Source of the DNA: Bordetella genomosp. 9
Lineage (GTDB): Bacteria; Pseudomonadota; Gammaproteobacteria; Burkholderiales; Burkholderiaceae_B
Length of the DNA: 64,000 bases
Direction: 5' to 3'
NCBI RefSeq assembly: GCF_002261425.1
Contig: NZ_NEVJ01000003.1
Coordinates: 2,170,001 to 2,234,000 of the forward strand
Under the pieces are notes generated by a model that worked only from the letters and a program-made list of their open reading frames with translations, ran no database searches and had not been told where the DNA came from. Every line of letters starts with the position of its first letter. Position 1 is the first letter of the stretch. A program made the translations under genes and the position numbers. Of this stretch, positions 59,213-64,000 are shown in pieces.

Positions 59213-59788
59213 ATGAAGTCCTCGTTCGTCCACGCCGCCCGGCGTGCCGGCGCCACCGCCGTGATCGCGGCCGCCACCGCCCTGCCCTTGACCGCGCAAG
59301 CCTGTGACAACGTACCCGACTGGGCCCAAGGCGCGTGCAATCGCCTGGGCCAGATCTGGAACCAGGGCAACGACGAGCTGTACGTCACCGGCTATGCCTG
59401 GCACAACCGTGCCGCATATTCCGCCGACAAGATCAAAAGCTTTCGCGAGGAAAGCTGGGGCGGCGGCTGGGGCAAGGGTATCTATGACGAGGACGGCGAC
59501 TGGCAGGGCCTGTACGGCATGGCCTTCCTGGACTCGCATGGGCACGTCGAACCCATCGCGGGCTACGGCTACCAGAAGATCGGCCGCATCGGCGACAACT
59601 GGCGTTTCGGCATCGGCTACACGGCGTTCCTGACCGCGCGCGAAGACATCTTCCACTACATCCCTTTTCCCGGGATATTGCCGCTGGCGTCCGTGGGCTA
59701 TGACAAGGCGACGTTCTACGCCACCTACATCCCCGGCGGCAAGGGTAACGGCAACGTGCTGTTCATGTTCGGCAAATGGACGTTCTGA
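59213..59788 (+). CDS. pagP: Lipid A palmitoyltransferase
   Basis: 191 residues: signal peptide to about residue 30 (ALPLTAQAC), then an eight-stranded outer-membrane barrel. Active-site residues of E. coli PagP are present: His in YAWHNR, and Asp-Ser in GMAFLDSHG. Adds palmitate to lipid A, a known trait of Bordetella. The 24 residues further upstream in the same frame lack coding character, so the ATG at 59213 is preferred. Converges on chaC with no gap. Confidence 0.93.
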   Translation: MKSSFVHAARRAGATAVIAAATALPLTAQACDNVPDWAQGACNRLGQIWNQGNDELYVTGYAWHNRAAYSADKIKSFREESWGGGWGKGIYDEDGDWQGLYGMAFLDSHGHVEPIAGYGYQKIGRIGDNWRFGIGYTAFLTAREDIFHYIPFPGILPLASVGYDKATFYATYIPGGKGNGNVLFMFGKWTF

Positions 59789-60436
59789 TCAGAATGCCGA
59801 CACCAGGCGCCGCACCAGCGCCCCCAGGCGGCAATCGCTGATGCCGTGGTCGCGCAGCGCCCGTTCGGTTTCCAGCACGTAATCCAGGCAAGCCCCGGAT
59901 CGGCCCACGGCGGTGCGGATAACGTCCAGCCGCCGCTCTTCGGCCACGTCGCCGGCATAATCGGCGCACGCCCGGTTCAGGAGAAACGCCAGCCCCGCCA
60001 CCGGCCCCTGCTCGCTATGGCAGACCAGCCAACGTGGCGTATAGGCCCCGCCTATCATCTCGCGCTCCCACAAGCCGGCGAACGCGGCGGGCACATCGGC
60101 CGCGCCGATGCGGAACACGACCCCACGGCAGCAGCCGCCGCGATTCAGCCCAAACACCAGCCCTGGCGCCTGGTCCGAGCCGCGATGATGACGCGACCAC
60201 AGGCAAAGCGAGCGGTGATAGCCGTGGATACTGGCCAGGCGCCGCTCCTGCCAGGGAAAGCCGGGGCGCCAGATCAGGGAGCCGTAGGCGAATACCCAAA
60301 GATCCGCCTTGCCATCCCAGCTACCGGGAAATCCGTCCGGCAGCGCGGCCTCGGCGCCCGTACAGCCGGTTTCGATGCGTTCTAAAAGGGCGCCGGAAAA
60401 TGGCGCGGCGGGTTCGCCGGAGGGCACCGCGGACAT
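59789..60436 (-). CDS. chaC: Glutathione-specific gamma-glutamylcyclotransferase
   Basis: 215 residues with the family's YGSLIW substrate loop (FAYGSLIWRPGF), the segment LCLWSRHHRGSDQAPGLVFGL, and the catalytic-region WEREMIGGAYTPRW. Breaks glutathione into 5-oxoproline and Cys-Gly. The 165-bp gap upstream (60,437-60,601) is unusually A/T-rich and holds no gene. Confidence 0.93.
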   Translation of the reverse strand: MSAVPSGEPAAPFSGALLERIETGCTGAEAALPDGFPGSWDGKADLWVFAYGSLIWRPGFPWQERRLASIHGYHRSLCLWSRHHRGSDQAPGLVFGLNRGGCCRGVVFRIGAADVPAAFAGLWEREMIGGAYTPRWLVCHSEQGPVAGLAFLLNRACADYAGDVAEERRLDVIRTAVGRSGACLDYVLETERALRDHGISDCRLGALVRRLVSAF

Positions 60437-60601
60437 GCTGCTCTATCTCTATCGGCTACGAATTGGAACAAAAATATCGTACGCCCGCGGCAGGGAAAAA
60501 ACGTTGCAAGATCACTGCTTTGGAATCGAATGAAATGGAAATTGCGTTCTCGTTGTACGCCGGCAACGAAAAACCTTTCCATCAATCCGAGAAATTCAGC
60601 A

Positions 60602-61060
60602 TTACAGGCCGTCCAAGGGCAATTCTGTCGTGCTCTTGATGACTTCCATGGAAAAGCTGGCGCTGACGTCCAGCAGGTCCACGGCATCGATCAGCCGGCG
60701 ATAGAAGCGGTCGTAGGCCGCCATGTCCTCGACCATGACCTTCAGCAGGTAGTCGATGTCGCCCGCCATGCGATGGAACTCGACGACGTTCGGCAGCGCC
60801 TGGACGGCGTCGATCAGCCGCCGGGTCCACTTGGCGCTGTGCTGGCTCGTCTTGATGGTCACGAAGACGGTCAGCTTCAAGCCCAGCGCGTTGGGGTCCA
60901 GCAGCATGGCATGCCGGGCGATCACGCCGTCATCCTTCAGCTTCTGGATGCGGCGCCAGCACGGAGTCACCGACAAGTTGACCTGTTCCGCGATTTCCGC
61001 GACCGAACAGGCGGCGTCTTTCTGCAGCAGGCTCAGGATCTTGATATCGGTCTGATCCAT
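60602..61060 (-). CDS. Lrp/AsnC family regulator
   Basis: 152 residues: N-terminal HTH (SVAEIAEQVNLSVTPCWRRIQKLKDDGVI) and a C-terminal RAM ligand domain (VEFHRMAGDIDYLLKVMVEDMAAYDRFY). Divergent from the BisC-like gene over 108 bp, suggesting control of it; ligand probably an amino acid. Confidence 0.93.
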   Translation of the reverse strand: MDQTDIKILSLLQKDAACSVAEIAEQVNLSVTPCWRRIQKLKDDGVIARHAMLLDPNALGLKLTVFVTIKTSQHSAKWTRRLIDAVQALPNVVEFHRMAGDIDYLLKVMVEDMAAYDRFYRRLIDAVDLLDVSASFSMEVIKSTTELPLDGL

Positions 61061-61168
61061 GGATTTTCCTCGGCGCGGCCGGCGCCGCAAAGGGGGCCAT
61101 CTTGCCCTTTCCGGCCGACGGCGTCCATCGGAGGCCGCCCGGGCGCTTTGTGTTAAACCACCGGGATC

Positions 61169-63493
61169 ATGACATCCACCCTGCAACGCTATCCCTCGCT
61201 GTCGCACTGGGGCGCCTACACGGCCGTGGTGCGCGACGGCCGGCTGGTGGCCTGCGAGCCGTTCGCCGGGGATCGCGCGCCTTCGCCGATGATCCACGCC
61301 ATGCCGGACATGGTGCACTCGCCGCTGCGCATCGCGCGGCCCGCGGTGCGCGAGGGCTGGCTGCGCCGGCGCGGGACGGACGCGGCGACGGCCCACGGGC
61401 GCGGCACGGACCGCTATGTGGAAGTCGGCTGGGACACCGCCCTGAAGCTCGTGCACGAGGAGCTTGCGCGCGTGCGGGACGCGCACGGCGCGCAGGCGGT
61501 TTTCGGCGGGTCCTATGGCTGGTCGTCCGCGGGACGCTTCCACAATGCCATGAGCCAGACGCGGCGCTTCCTGTACGCGGGCGGCGGCTGCACGGACCAG
61601 GTCGGCAACTACAGCTGGGGCGCCGCGCAGTTCCTGCTGCCGCACGTGATCGGCACCTGGCAGCCTCTGACGGGCAAGGTGACGGATTGGCACAGCGTGG
61701 CCGCCCACACCCAGCTGATCCTGGCCTTTGGCGGCATGCCGCTGCGCAATGCGCAGGTGATCGCCGGCGGCGCCGGCGATCACACCACCGCCCACCACCT
61801 GCGGCGCACCGTCGGCCAGGGTGCGCGCGTCGTGATCATCTCGCCCACCCGGGGCGACATGCCGGACGGCATACCGGCCGAATGGATACCGATCCGTCCC
61901 AATACCGACGCCGCGCTGATGATAGGCATGGCCTATGTGCTGCTGGAATCCGGCCGCCACGACGCCGGTTTCCTGGACAGGTGCTGCCACGGCTTCGCGC
62001 GCTATGCGGCCTACCTGCGCGGCGATACCGACGGCCAGCCCAAGACGGCGGCATGGGCGGCGGCCATCTGCGGCGTCCCGGCCGGCACGGTCAGGCGCCT
62101 GGCGTTGGACGCCGCCGGCTGCCGCTCGCTGGTGAACTGCACGTGGTCCTTGCAACGCGCCCATCGTGGCGAACAGCCTTATTGGGCCTGCATTGCGCTG
62201 GCCGCGATGCTCGGGCAGATCGGCCTGCCGGGCGGCGGTTTCAGCTTCGGACTGGGATCCATCAATAGCGCCGGCAACCCGCGCACCGACGCCGCCGTGC
62301 CGCAGCTGCCAGAAGGTTCGAATCCGGCGGCCAGTTCCATACCGGTGGCGCGCATCGCCGACATGCTGCTGGATCCGGGCGGCGCCTATCGCTTCAACGG
62401 CCAGGACTACCGCTATCCCGACGTCCGGCTGGTGTACTGGGCGGGTGGCAACCCCTTCCACCATCACCAGGACCTGAACCGCCTGCAGCGCGCCTGGCAG
62501 CGTCCGGAGACCATCGTCGTCCACGAATCGTGGTGGACGCCCACCGCGCGGCGCGCCGATATCGTCCTGCCGGCCACCACCACGCTGGAGCGCAACGACA
62601 TCGGCGCGTCTTCCCGCGATGGCCATGTCTTCGCCATGCATCGCGCCTTGCCGCCGCAGGGACAAAGCCGCGACGACTTCGACATCTATCGCGAACTGGC
62701 GGCGATGGGCGGGTACGAGGACCCCTACGCCCAGGGCCGGGACGCCTGGGGCTGGTTGCGGCACATGTATGCCGGCATGCGCGCGCAGTGGGCCGCGGCG
62801 GACGGCTTGCCCGACACGCCGGACTTCGAGGACTTCTGGCGGCGCGGCCATCTGGCCCTGCCCCCGCCGCGGCGGGACTTCGTGCTGTTCGAGGACTTTC
62901 GCAAGGACCCGTCCGGACATGGCCTGCGTACGCCTTCCGGCCGGATCGAACTGTATTCCGAACGCATCGCCGGTTTCGGCTACGACGATTGCCCGGGCCA
63001 TCCGGCCTGGCTGCCGCCGGTCGAATGGCTGGGATCCCCCACGGCCAGCCGCTATCCGCTGCATCTGGTCAGCAGCCAGCCCGCGCGCCGCCTGCACTCG
63101 CAGCTGGATCCCGCGCCCTTGTCGAATGCGGGCAAGATCCAGGGACGCGAGCCTGTCCGCATCCATCCGTCGGATGCCGCCGCGCGCGGCATCGCCGACG
63201 GCGCGCTGGTGCGTATCCACAACGACAGGGGCGCCTGCCTGGCGGGCGCCATGCTGGACGACGCCGTGATGCCGGGGGTGCTGGTGATGTCGACCGGTGC
63301 CTGGTTCGATGCGGATGCCGGCAGTGCGAGGCTCGAGCGGCATGGCAACCCCAACGTCCTGACGCTGGATGTCGGCACGTCGCAACTGACCCAGGGCAGC
63401 AGCGCCCTGTCGGCGCTGGTCGACATCGAGCCCTGGGACGGCCCCGCGCCGCCCATGCGCGCGTATGAAGTGCCGGTCGGAGACCCGGCCTGA
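61169..63493 (+). CDS. bisC: BisC-like molybdopterin oxidoreductase
   Basis: 774 residues of the DMSO-reductase family without an N-terminal Fe-S motif or Tat signal, hence cytoplasmic like biotin sulfoxide reductase. GGSYGWSSAGRFHNA carries the likely Mo-ligand Ser region; YWAGGNPFHHHQDLNRL and the C-terminal HLVSSQPARRLHSQLD are BisC/TorA cofactor loops. Probably reduces an S- or N-oxide such as biotin or methionine sulfoxide. It lies between an Lrp gene and a cysteine dioxygenase, all consistent with sulfur amino-acid metabolism. Confidence 0.9.
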   Translation: MTSTLQRYPSLSHWGAYTAVVRDGRLVACEPFAGDRAPSPMIHAMPDMVHSPLRIARPAVREGWLRRRGTDAATAHGRGTDRYVEVGWDTALKLVHEELARVRDAHGAQAVFGGSYGWSSAGRFHNAMSQTRRFLYAGGGCTDQVGNYSWGAAQFLLPHVIGTWQPLTGKVTDWHSVAAHTQLILAFGGMPLRNAQVIAGGAGDHTTAHHLRRTVGQGARVVIISPTRGDMPDGIPAEWIPIRPNTDAALMIGMAYVLLESGRHDAGFLDRCCHGFARYAAYLRGDTDGQPKTAAWAAAICGVPAGTVRRLALDAAGCRSLVNCTWSLQRAHRGEQPYWACIALAAMLGQIGLPGGGFSFGLGSINSAGNPRTDAAVPQLPEGSNPAASSIPVARIADMLLDPGGAYRFNGQDYRYPDVRLVYWAGGNPFHHHQDLNRLQRAWQRPETIVVHESWWTPTARRADIVLPATTTLERNDIGASSRDGHVFAMHRALPPQGQSRDDFDIYRELAAMGGYEDPYAQGRDAWGWLRHMYAGMRAQWAAADGLPDTPDFEDFWRRGHLALPPPRRDFVLFEDFRKDPSGHGLRTPSGRIELYSERIAGFGYDDCPGHPAWLPPVEWLGSPTASRYPLHLVSSQPARRLHSQLDPAPLSNAGKIQGREPVRIHPSDAAARGIADGALVRIHNDRGACLAGAMLDDAVMPGVLVMSTGAWFDADAGSARLERHGNPNVLTLDVGTSQLTQGSSALSALVDIEPWDGPAPPMRAYEVPVGDPA

Positions 63494-63586
63494 CCGCGGC
63501 GCGGCCGCACCCTCCACGTTTGCCCGACGACGGCCGCGCGGCCGGAAGCAATGACATTCCAATATCGTCCCGGCCGACGGGCAAAT

Positions 63587-63603
63587 GAGCAAATTATTTG
63601 CTC
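63587..63603. promoter_or_regulatory. 17-bp perfect dyad upstream of cysteine dioxygenase gene
   Basis: GAGCAAA-TTA-TTTGCTC, centred 55 bp before the ATG, with an overlapping CAAAT/ATTTG pair around it. AT-rich in a GC-rich background, it is a likely operator for a transcription factor controlling the downstream gene. Confidence 0.6.
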
Positions 63604-63649
63604 AACTGTGCCCTTACCATGGAATTTATCTGCACCTCCCGGATAAGCC

Positions 63650-64000
63650 ATGCAATCCCATACCCCGCCTGCCGGCCTCGCCCCGCTCTGCGACGCCATC
63701 CTTGCCGCCCGCGACCTGTCCGGCCAGGGTCTGCTCGGAGCCCTCGCCCAGGGCGTGGCCAGCGCGGATCCCGCCTGCGCGCTGGACCGCGTCTGCCCGC
63801 AAGCGCTGGCGACGCCACAGGGCGGCTATTCGCGGCACGTCGCCTACGCCGACCCGCAGGGCCGCTACACGGTGGTGTATCTGGTGTGGCCGCCCGGGCA
63901 GTTCAGCCCGGTGCACGGCCACCACACCTGGTGCGCCTATCGCGTCGTCAGCGGCGAACTCACGGAAACCCTGTACCGCTGGGACGAAGGTGCGCGCTGC
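63650..64000 (+). CDS. Cysteine dioxygenase-type cupin, 3' end outside window
   Basis: First 117 residues visible. The iron-binding motif HGHHTWCAYRVVSGEL follows VVYLVWPPGQFSPV, the cupin signature of cysteine dioxygenases (HxH, then Cys), which oxidise L-cysteine to cysteine sulfinate. The third metal His would lie beyond position 64,000. Confidence 0.85.
   Translation, partial: MQSHTPPAGLAPLCDAILAARDLSGQGLLGALAQGVASADPACALDRVCPQALATPQGGYSRHVAYADPQGRYTVVYLVWPPGQFSPVHGHHTWCAYRVVSGELTETLYRWDEGARC

Noticed and set aside
1..64000. CRISPR array, insertion sequence or transposase, rRNA genes
   Set aside because: No regularly spaced repeats, transposase ORFs or rRNA sequences seen in the window.

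Overview
The window is a temperate T7-supergroup podovirus prophage (about positions 1-43,530) followed by about 20 kb of GC-rich betaproteobacterial chromosome. The host genes (MetNIQ, MnmC, PagP, YeiH with a LysR regulator, BisC-type molybdoenzyme, cysteine dioxygenase) and the base composition suggest Alcaligenaceae such as Bordetella or Achromobacter. This is an inference from gene content, not a database match.

Prophage layout. An integrase, cut at its 5' end by the window edge, lies at the left on the + strand. Nearly everything else reads leftward on the - strand, so phage order runs from right to left: early leader and small early genes (42.2-36 kb); DNA metabolism (35-25 kb: wHTH protein, primase, helicase, DNA polymerase, SSB-like protein, 5'-3' exonuclease, endonuclease VII, DEDD exonuclease, dNTP hydrolase-like protein, ATP ligase); the single-subunit RNA polymerase (24.8-22.4 kb); virion genes (22.3-4.7 kb: gp7.3-like, portal, scaffold, capsid, tail tubes A/B, ejection proteins gp14/15/16-like, tail fibre); then holin, terminases, endolysin and spanins (4.7-0.95 kb). 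RNAP sits late, next to the structural genes, and primase and helicase are separate. This is the phiKMV-type arrangement.

Control elements. Four copies of a sequence with core TCAGTACCCGATYAGAC, all on the - strand and at functional boundaries (42.18, 22.37, 18.85 and 6.17 kb), are the likely promoters of the phage RNAP. The capsid gene is a unit of its own: terminator, promoter, 5' mRNA hairpin, capsid, terminator. Early transcription probably starts at a near-consensus sigma-70 promoter at 41.7 kb. It enters a 600-nt untranslated leader holding an rrn-type boxA and two strong inverted repeats, which suggests host Nus-factor antitermination to carry host RNAP the 17 kb to the phage RNAP gene. 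No CI/Cro-type repressor is recognisable.

Two genes near the right end (a Cys/His-rich protein and a lipoprotein) read rightward, against the lytic genes, and are candidates for expression in the lysogen. The tRNA-Lys(TTT) gene at 43.53-43.61 kb, with its 3' end facing the prophage, is the likely attachment site; attL would lie left of the window.

Host region. It holds metQ-metI-metN, a GH31-like protein with degenerate catalytic motifs, mnmC, an inositol-monophosphatase-family gene, an acyl-CoA ligase divergent from an M20 amidohydrolase, a LysR regulator divergent from yeiH, a hotdog thioesterase, mgtE, pagP converging on chaC, an Lrp-type regulator divergent from a BisC-like molybdoenzyme, and a 3'-truncated cysteine dioxygenase preceded by a 17-bp dyad.
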